64,000 nt of DNA from Streptomyces plumbidurans (GCF_019857225.1 NZ_JAFJSY010000006.1:1-64000); one strand, 5' to 3'. Positions 34,718 to 43,689 are shown, numbered from the stretch's first letter. Translations and numbers: made by a program. The notes: generated by a model not told the origin, from the sequence alone.

Positions 34718-34872
34718 GGCGGGGTTCGTCACACTGACGTCCATCCGCCGGCCCCCGCCCGCACCCGTCTGCGTCCGCGATCGAGACGATCCGGCGCCCC
34801 GTCCGTACCTTCCGCACATGGGGCCCCGAGGGCCCCGCCCGTCACCGGCTTCGCACGGATCGAGGACGAACC

Positions 34873-36312
34873 ATGAACGCAACCGCAGCCATCGGCGTGA
34901 CCGGCCTGGGCGTGATGGGCCGCAACCTGGCCCGCAACTTCGCCCGCAACGGGTACACCGTCGCCGTCCACAACCGCACGGTCGGCCGCACGCGCGCGCT
35001 CATGGAGGTCTATGGCGACGAGGGCGCCTTCGTCCCCGCCGAGACGGCCGAAGAGTTCGTGGCGGCGCTGGAGCGCCCCCGCCGGCTGATGGTCATGGTG
35101 CAGGCGGGGGCCGCGACCGACGCGGTCATCGACGAGTTCGCCGCTCTGTTGGAGCCCGGCGACATGATCATCGACGGTGGCAACGCCCACTTCGCCGACA
35201 CCCGCCGCCGCGAGGCCGCCCTGCGCGAGCGGGGCATGCACTTCGTCGGCACCGGGGTCTCCGGCGGCGAGGAGGGCGCCCTCGAAGGGCCGTCGATCAT
35301 GGTCGGCGGCTCGGCGGAGTCGTACGACGTCCTCGGGCCCATGTTCGAGCGGATCAGCGCCAAGGTCGACGGCGAGCCCTGCGCCGCCCACATCGGGAGC
35401 GACGGCGCAGGGCACTTCGTGAAGATGGTGCACAACGGCATCGAGTACGCCGACATGCAGCTCATCGCGGAGGCGTACGACCTGCTGCGCCAGGTCGCCG
35501 GCTACACCCCGCACGAGATCGCCGACGTCTTCCGCCGCTGGAACCAGGGCCGGCTCTCCTCCTACCTCGTCGAGATCACCGCCGAAGTGCTCGCCCACAC
35601 CGACCCGGACACCGGCGCCCCCTTCGTCGACGTCGTCCAGGACGCCGCCGGCCAGAAGGGCACCGGCCGCTGGACCGTGCAGACCGCGCTGGACCTGGCC
35701 TCCCCGGTCACCGCCATCGCCCAGGCCACGTTCGCCCGGGCCGCCTCCGGCCAGCGCGACCTGCGCGCCGCCTACGCGGGCCTGCCCGGCGGCACCCGCC
35801 CCCAGCTCAGCCGCACCGAGGCCGAACGCTTCACCTCACAGGTCGAGCACGCCCTCTACGCCTCCAAGGTCATCGCCTACGACCAGGGCTGGAAGATGAT
35901 CCAGGACGCGGCCGCCGAGTACGGCTGGAAGATCGACCTCGGCACGGTCGCGCGGATCTGGCGCGGCGGCTGCATCATCCGCGCCTCCTTCCTCGACCGC
36001 ATCCGCGCCGCCTACGCCGCCGACCACGACCTGGTGAGCCTGCTGGGCGAGATGGAGTTCGCCATGGAGATCACCGACGCGCAGGTGCCCTGGCGCGAGA
36101 CCGTCGCCTCCGCGGCCCGCCGCGGCATCCCCGTCCCCGCCTTCTCCGCCGCCCTGGCCCACTACGACACCCTGCGCGCCGACCGCCTCCCCGCCGCCCT
36201 CCTCCAGGGCCAGCGCGACTACTTCGGCGCCCACACCTACCGCCGCACCGACCGCGAGGGCGTGTTCCACACCCACTGGGGCGCCCCGGAGCGCGTGGAG
36301 ACAGCGGGCTGA
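34873..36312 (+). CDS. gnd: 6-phosphogluconate dehydrogenase, decarboxylating
   Basis: Protein of 479 aa, the normal long-form length. It has the N-terminal fold IGVTGLGVMGRNLARN, NRT for NADP(H), IDGGNAHFADTRRR, VGTGVSGGEEGALEGPSIM, the catalytic Lys in GHFVKMVHNGIEYADMQ, and QDAAGQKGTGRWT. It converts 6-phosphogluconate to ribulose 5-phosphate plus CO2 in the pentose phosphate pathway. The ATG follows GAGGACGAACC. It diverges from GAPDH. Confidence 0.95.
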   Translation: MNATAAIGVTGLGVMGRNLARNFARNGYTVAVHNRTVGRTRALMEVYGDEGAFVPAETAEEFVAALERPRRLMVMVQAGAATDAVIDEFAALLEPGDMIIDGGNAHFADTRRREAALRERGMHFVGTGVSGGEEGALEGPSIMVGGSAESYDVLGPMFERISAKVDGEPCAAHIGSDGAGHFVKMVHNGIEYADMQLIAEAYDLLRQVAGYTPHEIADVFRRWNQGRLSSYLVEITAEVLAHTDPDTGAPFVDVVQDAAGQKGTGRWTVQTALDLASPVTAIAQATFARAASGQRDLRAAYAGLPGGTRPQLSRTEAERFTSQVEHALYASKVIAYDQGWKMIQDAAAEYGWKIDLGTVARIWRGGCIIRASFLDRIRAAYAADHDLVSLLGEMEFAMEITDAQVPWRETVASAARRGIPVPAFSAALAHYDTLRADRLPAALLQGQRDYFGAHTYRRTDREGVFHTHWGAPERVETAG

Positions 36313-36388
36313 GGGCTCGCCGCCCGGACGGATGTGTGCGGTGCTGCCGCCCGGCGCGCCCTCGTGACCCCTGCGGCCCGTGCAACTC

Positions 36389-36417
36389 TTGACGCTCCGA
36401 CCAGCGCACACCAGGCT
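36389..36417 (+). promoter_or_regulatory. Candidate promoter of the second NCS1 operon
   Basis: TTGACG and CAGGCT are separated by 17 bp, 53 bp upstream of the ATG at 36470. The spacing and -35 match the housekeeping class; the -10 is imperfect. Confidence 0.4.
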
Positions 36418-36469
36418 TCACCCCCTCGGTGCAACGCAGGCGGAACACGACTGGGCAGGCAGGACGACG

Positions 36470-37975
36470 ATGGCAGAGTCCACGGACACCCCCGACCAGA
36501 GAGCCGGAGCCACGGGACGGCAGCTCCAGGTGGAGACGCACGGTCTCGACGTCATCGCCGACGCCGAGCGCAAGGGCACTCCGCGCACCCTGTTCTGGCC
36601 CTGGTTCGGCGCCAACGTCTCGGTCCTCGGGCTCAGTTACGGCGCCTTCGCGCTCGGTTTCGGGACCTCCTTCTGGCAGTCCCTGGCCGCCGGCGTCATC
36701 GGCATCGTCGTCTCGTTCCTGCTGTGCGGCTTCGTAGCCGTGGCCGGCAAGCGCGGCTCGGCGCCGACGATGGTCCTCAGCCGTGCGGCATACGGCGTGC
36801 GCGGCAACCGCCTTCCCTCGGTGATCTCCTGGGTGCTCACCGTCGGCTGGGAGACCGTGCTGTGCGCGCTCGCCACCATGGCCACCGCCACCGTCTTCGA
36901 CCGGCTCGGCTGGGGCGGCGGCACCGGCACCAAGGTGGTGGCTCTCGTCCTGGTCGGCGCGCTGACCGTCGTCGGCGGCGTGATGGGCTTCGACCTGATC
37001 ATGCGGCTGCAGACCGTGATCACGGTTGTCACCGGTGTGCTCACCGTCGTCTACATCGCGCTGGTCGCCGACCACATCCACTGGAGCACGGTCAGCGCCG
37101 TCCCGGCAGGCTCAACCCAGGACTTCATCGGCGCGCTGGTGTTCATGATGACCGGCTTCGGCCTCGGCTGGGTCAACGCCGCCGCCGACTACTCCCGCTA
37201 TCTGCCGCGCAGTTCGGCGGGCCGCGGGGTGATCGGCTGGACCACCTTCGGCGCGTCCCTGGCCCCGCTGCTCCTGCTCGTCTTCGGCCTGCTGCTGGCC
37301 GGCTCCTCGGCCAAGCTCAGCGCGGGCATCGCCGCCGACCCCATCGGCGCCCTCACCACCATCCTTCCGACCTGGTTCCTGGTCCCGTTCGCCGTGGTCG
37401 CCGTCCTCGGGCTGGTCGGCGGCGCGGTCCTCGACATCTACTCCTCCGGGCTCGCCCTGCTGTCGGCGGGCATCAAGATCCCGCGCTACGTCGCGGCGTT
37501 CGTCGACGGCGTCCTGATGATCGCGGGCTCCATCTACATCGTCTTCTTCGCCGACGACTTCCTCGGCCAGTTCATGGGCTTCCTGACCACGCTCGGCGTC
37601 CCCATCGCCGCCTGGTGCGGCATCATGCTCGCCGACCTGGCACTGCGCCGCCGCGACTACGACGAGGGCGACCTCTACCGCCCCACCGGCCGCTACGGCG
37701 ACGTACCGCCCGTCCCGCTGCTCGTCACCGTCGCCGCCACCGCCCTCGGCTGGGGCCTGGTCACCAACTCGGCCGCCGGCTGGCTCGACTGGCAGGGCTA
37801 CCTCCTCGACCCCTTCGGCCTCGGCGGCAAGTCCGGCTCCTGGGCCTACGCCAACCTCGGTGTCCTCGCCGCCCTCGTGCTCGGCTTCCTCGGCACCCTG
37901 GCCCTCTCGCGCACCCGCGTCCGTGCCCAGGAGGCGCAGGCACCCAGCCCCCGGGACGCGGGAGCGGCCGTATGA
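36470..37975 (+). CDS. NCS1-family cytosine/purine permease-like transporter
   Basis: Protein of 501 aa with about 12 membrane segments and the NCS1 features LFWPWFGANVSVLGL and VNAAADYSRYLP. A nucleobase or hydantoin-like ring is the probable substrate. Its stop overlaps the isochorismatase-like hydrolase start as ATGA. This arrangement, importer plus amidohydrolase-type enzyme, suggests that the hydrolase acts on the imported compound. Confidence 0.9.
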   Translation: MAESTDTPDQRAGATGRQLQVETHGLDVIADAERKGTPRTLFWPWFGANVSVLGLSYGAFALGFGTSFWQSLAAGVIGIVVSFLLCGFVAVAGKRGSAPTMVLSRAAYGVRGNRLPSVISWVLTVGWETVLCALATMATATVFDRLGWGGGTGTKVVALVLVGALTVVGGVMGFDLIMRLQTVITVVTGVLTVVYIALVADHIHWSTVSAVPAGSTQDFIGALVFMMTGFGLGWVNAAADYSRYLPRSSAGRGVIGWTTFGASLAPLLLLVFGLLLAGSSAKLSAGIAADPIGALTTILPTWFLVPFAVVAVLGLVGGAVLDIYSSGLALLSAGIKIPRYVAAFVDGVLMIAGSIYIVFFADDFLGQFMGFLTTLGVPIAAWCGIMLADLALRRRDYDEGDLYRPTGRYGDVPPVPLLVTVAATALGWGLVTNSAAGWLDWQGYLLDPFGLGGKSGSWAYANLGVLAALVLGFLGTLALSRTRVRAQEAQAPSPRDAGAAV

Positions 37976-38517
37976 CCGGCGGACTGCTGGCCGTCATCGA
38001 CATGCAGCGTGTCTTCGCCGAGCCCGAAAGCCCCTGGGCCGCCCCACGTTTCGCCGAGGCCGCGGCAGGAGTACGACGCTTGCTGCCGGCCTACGCCGAC
38101 CGCGTCGCCTTCACCCGCTTCCTGGCGCCCGCCCAACCCGTCGGCGCCTGGCAGGACTACTACGAGCAGTGGCCCTTCGCCCTTCAGCCGCCGGACGCCC
38201 AACTCTGGGAGCTGGCGGACGAGTTCGTTGAGGAGGCTCCCCTCACCGTAGACGCCACGACCTTCGGTAAGTGGCCCTGCCTCGCTCCGCACCTCGGTCC
38301 CGGCAACCGCCTGATCCTCACCGGCGTCAGCACCGACTGCTGCGTCCTGTCCACCGCCCTCGCGGCCGCCGACGCCGGAGTGGAGGTCCTGGTGGCCGCG
38401 GACGCCTGCGCGGGCGCGGACGACGACTCCCACGCGAAGGCGCTGCACGTGATGGACCTGTATCGGCCGCTGATCCGTGTGACGAGCGTGGCCGAACTGC
38501 TGGCGGAGGCGAGGTGA
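37972..38517 (+). CDS. Isochorismatase-family cysteine hydrolase
   Basis: Protein of 181 aa. The triad of this family is visible as Asp10 in VIDMQ, a Lys in FGKWP and Cys near 124 in TGVSTDCCVLSTALAA, with the cis-peptide VST just before it. Members hydrolyse amide or ureido bonds (nicotinamide, carbamoylated intermediates). The coupling to the NCS1 transporter suggests a ureido or cyclic amide substrate. It overlaps the genes on both sides. Confidence 0.9.
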   Translation: MTGGLLAVIDMQRVFAEPESPWAAPRFAEAAAGVRRLLPAYADRVAFTRFLAPAQPVGAWQDYYEQWPFALQPPDAQLWELADEFVEEAPLTVDATTFGKWPCLAPHLGPGNRLILTGVSTDCCVLSTALAAADAGVEVLVAADACAGADDDSHAKALHVMDLYRPLIRVTSVAELLAEAR

Positions 38518-39049
38518 GCACATCCGCGCAGCGTCAACTGGCCCTGCTCGGCGGCGGCTTCAGCACCGACGACGACGGCCTGCTGGACGACTGGGTCCTG
38601 AGCCTCGCACGGACCCGGACCGGGTCCGCGCCGCCGCGCATCTGCTTCCTGCCCACCGCCAGCGGTGACGCGGCCGCGTACATCGACCGCTTCGACGACA
38701 CGTTCCGGTCACGCCATGACTGCGAGCCGTCCGTACTCCCGCTGTTCAGGCGGGAGTTGGACGACGAGCAACTCCGTGCCCAGCTGCTCGGGCAGGACGT
38801 CGTGTACGTGGGCGGCGGCAACACGGCGAACATGCTGGCCGTCTGGCGCGTGCACGGCGTCGACCGGCTGCTGCGCGAGGCCCACGACCGCGGCGTCCTG
38901 CTGTGCGGCATCAGCGCGGGCGCGAACTGCTGGGCCGAGGCCTCGCACAGGTCGTGACGCGGGAGCGGGGCGCCCACGCGTACCGGGTGGACGCGGACGG
39001 GCACGGGGGTGCCGACGAGCGCGCGCTGCCGAGCCGTCCGCTGCGCTGA
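38514..39049 (+). pseudogene. Peptidase E (S51 family) remnant with internal deletion
   Basis: GTG at 38514 overlaps the upstream stop. The first 147 codons match peptidase E through the nucleophile elbow GISAGANCWAEAS, then a stop occurs at 38955. Shifting frame, the sequence continues LAQVVTRERGAHAYRVD... to a stop at 39047, which resembles the family C-terminus. About 70-80 residues, including the region expected to hold the catalytic His, are missing at the junction near 38941. A deletion that changed frame is the simplest explanation. The truncated product is unlikely to be active. Confidence 0.8.
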
Positions 39050-39147
39050 GACCTTGGCGGTATCCGGTCGGTACCGCGGGCTGTTTGATGTGTTCAATCA
39101 CTTGTATCGCGTCATGCAACGGACGGCCCCACCCGTCAGGAGGCACC

Positions 39148-40389
39148 GTGCTCGCCGCTCCCGAACCCGACCTCACTGAAAGCGAGATCATCGAGCGCGC
39201 CGTCGCGCTAAGGCCCGTACTGCTCGAACGCCAGCCGCAGACAGAGCAGTTGACGCACTACCCCAAGGACACTCACGAGGACTTCCTGCGGGCCGGCTTC
39301 TACCGGATCCTGCAGCCGCGCCGCTACGGCGGATACGAGTTCGGCCTCCCGGTCTTCTACCGCGTGGTCACCGAGATCGCCCGAGGCTGCCCCTCCACCG
39401 GCTGGGCCCTCTCGCTCACCGCGGCCCATGTGCTCCAAGTGGCCACCCTCTTCGACGAGAACGCCCAGGACGAGATCTTCGGCGCGGACGGCGACTTCAG
39501 GGCGGCGTCCACCGTCGTACCCGTCGGAGTCGCGGAGCGCGACGGAGACGGCCGGGTCGTCCTGGACGGCACCTGGCCGTACTCCTCGGGCGCCCCCTAC
39601 TCCACCCACTACGTCGGTCAGACCCTGCGCGCCCCGGCCACCCCCGGCGGTCCGCCCGGACCACCGGTCCTGTTCGTCGCCCCGCGCTCGGTGTGGACGG
39701 TGCTCGACGACTGGCACGGCGTCCTGGGCCTGCGCGGCAGCGGCTCCAACAGCGTCCACATGGAACAGGCCCGTATCCCGGAGCACTTCACCCGCGAGGC
39801 GTTCCTGCTGGACCTGCCCGTCGAGGGCGGCAGCACCGGCTCGCAGCTGCACGGCAATCCGATGTACGCGGGCCGGGCACCGAGCTTCTTCCACGGCGAA
39901 CTGGCCGCCGTCATGATCGGCATCGCGTACGCCGCCGCCGACGAGTACGCCCGGATCATCGCCGCCCGCCCCCTCACCCTGGAACCCGACCGCACCCGCG
40001 CCGACCTGCACGACTACCAGCGCCACCTCGGCCAGGCCCTCGGCACGATCGACATGGCCGAGGCGGCCCTGCGGCAGACGGCGCAGGACTGGATGGACAC
40101 CTGCCGCCGCAATGTCACCGGCGAGGCCCCCTTCACCGTCGTCGAGGACAACCGGCTCGCGCTGATGTTCCTGAACGCCGGACGGGCGGCCTGGGACGTG
40201 CTGCAGGGCATCCTCTTCCGCACGGCCGGCTCCCGGCACGCCCGCGACGGCGAACGGATGCAGCGCTACTTCCGGGACGCGGCGACGTACTGGACGCATG
40301 TGGGCGCGAGCATGGCCGAGCCGCTGACCCGCCGGGTCGGCTGCGACCGCCTGGGCCTGCCGTCGCACGACATCCCGCTCATCCCCTGA
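39148..40389 (+). CDS. Group-D flavin-dependent monooxygenase (acyl-CoA dehydrogenase fold)
   Basis: Protein of 413 aa. It has the acyl-CoA dehydrogenase fold but lacks the usual EGT catalytic base. Features such as RRYGGYEFGLPVFYRVVTEIARGCPSTGWALSL and WHGVLGLRGSGSNSV match HsaA/HpaB-type oxygenase components that hydroxylate phenols with reduced flavin. A separate flavin reductase would be needed; none is adjacent. GTG at 39148 has CAGGAGG upstream. A long hairpin follows the stop. Confidence 0.85.
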   Translation: MLAAPEPDLTESEIIERAVALRPVLLERQPQTEQLTHYPKDTHEDFLRAGFYRILQPRRYGGYEFGLPVFYRVVTEIARGCPSTGWALSLTAAHVLQVATLFDENAQDEIFGADGDFRAASTVVPVGVAERDGDGRVVLDGTWPYSSGAPYSTHYVGQTLRAPATPGGPPGPPVLFVAPRSVWTVLDDWHGVLGLRGSGSNSVHMEQARIPEHFTREAFLLDLPVEGGSTGSQLHGNPMYAGRAPSFFHGELAAVMIGIAYAAADEYARIIAARPLTLEPDRTRADLHDYQRHLGQALGTIDMAEAALRQTAQDWMDTCRRNVTGEAPFTVVEDNRLALMFLNAGRAAWDVLQGILFRTAGSRHARDGERMQRYFRDAATYWTHVGASMAEPLTRRVGCDRLGLPSHDIPLIP

Positions 40390-40427
40390 CACGGCTCCGG
40401 CGACGGAAATGATGTGACTCCGGTGGC

Positions 40428-40459
40428 GATTCACCGCCGGGATGAAGCGGCGGTGAATC
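40428..40459 (+). terminator. Perfect 12-bp stem-loop after the monooxygenase
   Basis: GATTCACCGCCG pairs with CGGCGGTGAATC around an 8-base loop (40440-40447), 38 bp after the stop. Outer CTCC and GGAG segments may lengthen it. It is most simply a terminator; a structured 5' leader of the next gene is the alternative. Confidence 0.65.
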
Positions 40460-40570
40460 TCCGGGGGAGATGGGAATGGGCTCGTCCGGATCGGGTACGC
40501 GAGCAGGACCGTGCCGGGGTGGATCTTGCCCCGCGCGGGCCGTACCACCGCCGCTACCAGGGGATCTGCC

Positions 40571-40972
40571 ATGGACACACCTGCCAACGACGACAAGACC
40601 ACACCGGCCCGGCAGGCGCTGGACGCGCTGGCCGTGAACAACGAGGACGCCGGGGCACTGGACACGCTCGCCGGCAGCGAGGTGCTCGTGCCCGTGCCGG
40701 ACGACGCGAACCAGGAGGACGCGGTGGACCCGGGCGCGGTGGCGCTGCCGGTCCTGGAGCAGCCGGGCGGCGACCCGGTCGTGCCCGTGTTCACCTCGGA
40801 GGTGGAGATGGCGGGCCTGCTGCCCTTCGTCTCCCGCTACCGCCTGGTGCCGCTGGGCGCCCTCGCCTCGCAGTGGCCGGCCGAGGACCTCTCGCTGGCC
40901 ATAGACGCGGGGTCCGAGCACCCGCTGACCCTCACCTCCGAGGGCGTACGCACCCTCCTGGCCCGGCCTTGA
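40571..40972 (+). CDS. SseB-family protein
   Basis: Protein of 133 aa with the SseB N-terminal-type fold: an N-terminal helix (QALDALAVNNEDAGALDTLAGSEVLVPVP), then PVVPVFTSEVEMAGLLPF and a hydrophobic C-terminal half with LAIDAGSEHPLTLT. The cellular role is unknown in actinobacteria. The ATG at 40571 has AGGGGA upstream. Confidence 0.82.
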   Translation: MDTPANDDKTTPARQALDALAVNNEDAGALDTLAGSEVLVPVPDDANQEDAVDPGAVALPVLEQPGGDPVVPVFTSEVEMAGLLPFVSRYRLVPLGALASQWPAEDLSLAIDAGSEHPLTLTSEGVRTLLARP

Positions 40973-41021
40973 CACGGCAGGCCAGGAGCCCGGCCGCGGA
41001 ACGGCGCAGTACCGTGAGCGC

Positions 41022-41462
41022 ATGGAACAGCGCATCACGTTGATCACGCTGGGTGTTTCCGATCTCGCGCGCGCCAGAACCTTCTACGAGACGCTGGGCT
41101 GGCGCGGGCAGGAGATCGAAGAGACCGTTTTCTTCCAGGCGGGCGGTCTGGGACTGGTCCTGTGGAGCCGCGAGAAGCTCGCCCGCGACGTCGGCCTGGA
41201 CCCCGGACCTGGACCGGTGAGCGGCTTCGGCGGAATCGCCCTCGCGCACAACGTCCGCTCCGAGGCCGAGGTCGACGCACTGCTCGCGGCCGCGGAGCGG
41301 GCGGGCGGAACCATCACCAAGCCCGCCGCCGTCAACGCCGTCGGCTTCTACTCCAGCGCCTTCACCGACCCGGACGGCTACGCCTGGGAGGTCGCGTACA
41401 ACCCCGGCTTCCCACTCGCCGACGACGGGACGGTCACCATCCCGGACTTCGGCGAGGCCTGA
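41022..41462 (+). CDS. VOC-superfamily (glyoxalase-fold) protein
   Basis: Protein of 146 aa with two paired beta-alpha-beta-beta-beta modules: ITLITLGVSDLARARTFYETLGW and AFTDPDGYAWEVAYNP. The final Glu in WEV is a typical metal ligand. It could be a lyase, dioxygenase or antibiotic-binding protein; the substrate is unknown. It lies in a run of small stand-alone plus-strand genes. Confidence 0.9.
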   Translation: MEQRITLITLGVSDLARARTFYETLGWRGQEIEETVFFQAGGLGLVLWSREKLARDVGLDPGPGPVSGFGGIALAHNVRSEAEVDALLAAAERAGGTITKPAAVNAVGFYSSAFTDPDGYAWEVAYNPGFPLADDGTVTIPDFGEA

Positions 41463-41498
41463 GAGCCCAACGGCCAACGTGTTAGGGAGTGGACGTCG

Positions 41499-41912
41499 AT
41501 GGCAGACCGTACCTACCTCAAGCCGCCCTGGATGCAGCAGCATGTCGGGAACCGTCTGGCGCCGCTGTTCGGACGGTCCGTGGTGTCCCGGCTCTCGGTG
41601 CGCGGGCGCACCAGCGGGCGCCGGCGGACGGTGCCCGTGGCCGTCCTGGAATACGAGGGCGAGCGCTATCTCGTCTCCTACCGCGGCCTGAGCGACTGGG
41701 CGCTGAACCTGCGCGCCACGCCCGAGTGCCGGCTGACCGTGCGGGGCCGTACGGAGGAACTCATCGCGGAGGAGATCCCCGAGGCCGAGCGTCCGCCCAT
41801 CATGGCGGCGTACCGCGAGAAGTACGGCGGCATGCCCACGGTCTCCTCGGTCCTGACGGCACTTCCCGACCCCGCCGACCATCCGGTCTTCCGGCTGCGA
41901 AGCCGAGGCTGA
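41499..41912 (+). CDS. DDN-like deazaflavin (F420)-dependent nitroreductase family protein
   Basis: Protein of 137 aa with the split-barrel DDN fold: VSRLSVRGRTSGRRRTVPVAVLEYEGERYLV followed by WALNLRATPECRLTVRG. Relatives use F420H2 to reduce quinones or nitro compounds. It is 36 bp downstream of the VOC gene, so the two may share a transcript. Confidence 0.88.
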   Translation: MADRTYLKPPWMQQHVGNRLAPLFGRSVVSRLSVRGRTSGRRRTVPVAVLEYEGERYLVSYRGLSDWALNLRATPECRLTVRGRTEELIAEEIPEAERPPIMAAYREKYGGMPTVSSVLTALPDPADHPVFRLRSRG

Positions 41913-41951
41913 CCGATCAACTGCCGCGTGTTCGCCGGTGAGTTGAGTCGG
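41913..41951. terminator. Bidirectional hairpin between DDN-like and SDR genes
   Basis: CCGATCAACT (41913-41922) pairs with AGTTGAGTCGG (41941-41951) with one bulged base. It fills the 43-bp convergent gap. Confidence 0.55.
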
Positions 41952-41955
41952 AAGG

Positions 41956-42873
41956 TCACGCCGCCGTCAGCGGGGCCGGCCGCGGGAAGGTGACGCCGGT
42001 CAGTTCCTCGGAAACGGTCCACAGGCGGCGGGCGGCCACCGGGTCGCTGGCCGCGGAGGAGCGGCCCACCAGGGTCGGGGCGCCGCGCATCTCGCCGAGG
42101 CTGTCCGGGCCGACGTAGCTCGCGCCGGGCAGATCCTGGACGGCGGCGTACAGAGTCGGCAGGGCCCCGGACTTGTTGTCCTGCGCCACGAAGCGGTTGC
42201 CGACCCGCATGAAGGCGCGCCGCAGCACGCTGCCGTCGTGGCTCTGGAGGTTGGTGGCCGCCCAGCCCGGGTGCGCGGCCGTGGCGCGGACGGCGGAGCC
42301 CGACTCGGTGAGCCTGCGCTGCAGTTCGAGGGTGAAGAGCAGATTGGCGAGCTTGGACTGGCTGTAGGCCTTCATCGGCGCGTACTCGCCGGTGAGGTTG
42401 AGGTTGTCGAAGTGGATGCGGGGGCTGCCCGGCATCCGGTGCGCGCCGGACGCGACGGTCACCACCCGGTCGGTGATGTGCGGCAGCAGCAGGTTCGTCA
42501 GGGCGAAGTGCCCGAGGTGGTTGGTGCCGATCTGCATCTCGAAGCCGTCCTTGGTGGTGGACTCCGGGATGTTCATGACGCCGGCGTTGTTGACGAGCAG
42601 ATCCAGGTCGCCGCTCCAGGCGGCGGCGAACTCGCGTACGGAGGCGAGATCGGCGAGGTCGAGCCGGCGTACCTCCACGCTGCCGTTCACGCCCGCCGCG
42701 GCGGCCTCGCCGCGCGCGGGGTCCCGTACGGCGAGAACGACATGGGCGCCCGCGCTGGCCAGCGCCTCGACGGTGGCGATGCCGAGTCCGCTGTTGGCGC
42801 CGGTCACGACGGCCGTGCGGCCGGTCTGGTCGGGGATGTCGGAGATGGTCCACTTGCTGGTTCGCGTTGTCAT
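41956..42873 (-). CDS. Short-chain dehydrogenase/reductase
   Basis: Protein of 305 aa. It has the cofactor motif VVTGANSGLGIATV, NNAGVMN, the catalytic Ser in TVASGAH and YSQSKLANLL for Tyr/Lys. It resembles retinol-dehydrogenase-like SDRs of actinobacteria that reduce diverse carbonyls. The ATG at 42873 is chosen. The divergent TetR gene and an array of CAACAAT repeats suggest tight repression. Confidence 0.92.
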   Translation of the reverse strand: MTTRTSKWTISDIPDQTGRTAVVTGANSGLGIATVEALASAGAHVVLAVRDPARGEAAAAGVNGSVEVRRLDLADLASVREFAAAWSGDLDLLVNNAGVMNIPESTTKDGFEMQIGTNHLGHFALTNLLLPHITDRVVTVASGAHRMPGSPRIHFDNLNLTGEYAPMKAYSQSKLANLLFTLELQRRLTESGSAVRATAAHPGWAATNLQSHDGSVLRRAFMRVGNRFVAQDNKSGALPTLYAAVQDLPGASYVGPDSLGEMRGAPTLVGRSSAASDPVAARRLWTVSEELTGVTFPRPAPLTAA

Positions 42874-42894
42874 GCCAGCCAATGTAGGCGTCGC

Positions 42895-42955
42895 CAACAA
42901 TGCTGTCAATGACAACAATAGTGACGGTGCCAACAATGGTGACGGTGCCAACAAT
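42895..42955. promoter_or_regulatory. Four CAACAAT repeats with exact 18-bp period
   Basis: CAACAAT occurs at 42895, 42913, 42931 and 42949. The last two lie in perfect 18-bp tandem units (42921-42956). A TGTCA-A-TGACA palindrome lies inside the array at 42904-42914. It lies between the divergent SDR and TetR starts and is probably the TetR binding array. Confidence 0.7.
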
Positions 42956-42991
42956 GTAGGCGTCACAAACATGACCGATACACTGAGGCCC

Positions 42992-43588
42992 ATGCCCACC
43001 CGAACCCGCAGCTACCACCACGGCGACCTGCGCGCCGCCCTGCTGACCCGCGCCGAGGAGACACTCCGGGAGAAAGGGCCGGGCGCACTGTCGCTGCGTG
43101 AACTCGCCCGCGATCTCGGCGTCAGTCATGCCGCACCGAGCCGCCACTTCAAGGACAAGCAGGCGCTGCTGGACGCGCTGGCGCTGAGCGGATTCGACCG
43201 CATGTCGGCCGTCCTCGGAGCTTCGCTGGACGGTGTGCCGGAGAAGCTCCCCGAGCAGGTCGAGGCGGTGGTCCGCGCCTATGTGGGCTTCGCCCGCGAC
43301 AATGCGGCGCTGCTCGACCTGATGTACTCGGTCAAGCACGACCCGGAGGCCTCCGACGCCCTGCTCGAAGCGACCCAGCGCTGGTCGGACCTGGTCCTGC
43401 GGCTCGTCGCCGAGGGGCAGGCCAGGGGAGAGGTGCGGGAGGGGTCGCTGGAGCACACCGCCCTCCCGGTGTTCGCGACCCTGCACGGCTACGCCGACCT
43501 CGCGGTGAGCGGCATGCTGCCGCCCGAGATGGACGAGCACGGCCTGGACGTCGTGATCGCGTTCATCCTGCGGGGCATACGGCTGTGA
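42992..43588 (+). CDS. TetR-family regulator divergent from the SDR
   Basis: Protein of 198 aa starting MPTRTRSYHHGDLRAALLTRA. The HTH is ALSLRELARDLGVSHAAPSRHFKDKQALLDAL. An alternative ATG at 42971 would add seven residues. The C-terminal domain belongs to the WHG-type TetR proteins common in actinobacteria. It probably represses the SDR and itself via the CAACAAT array. Confidence 0.88.
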   Translation: MPTRTRSYHHGDLRAALLTRAEETLREKGPGALSLRELARDLGVSHAAPSRHFKDKQALLDALALSGFDRMSAVLGASLDGVPEKLPEQVEAVVRAYVGFARDNAALLDLMYSVKHDPEASDALLEATQRWSDLVLRLVAEGQARGEVREGSLEHTALPVFATLHGYADLAVSGMLPPEMDEHGLDVVIAFILRGIRL

Positions 43589-43613
43589 CCGGTGCGCCGG
43601 AAGCGGGGCGCCG

Positions 43614-43652
43614 TAAAAATGGGTTGGACGGACGGAGGCCGGCCGGTATCGT
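43614..43652 (+). promoter_or_regulatory. WblC/WhiB7-type promoter
   Basis: TTGGAC (43624-43629) and TATCGT (43647-43652) are separated by 17 bp. An A-run, TAAAAAT (43614-43620), lies three bases before the -35. An AT-rich block in exactly this place is the hallmark of WhiB7/WblC-dependent promoters of antibiotic-resistance genes. Confidence 0.65.
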
Positions 43653-43689
43653 GCGCGAGGCCGTGACACCGACCGAGGAGGTGAGACCC

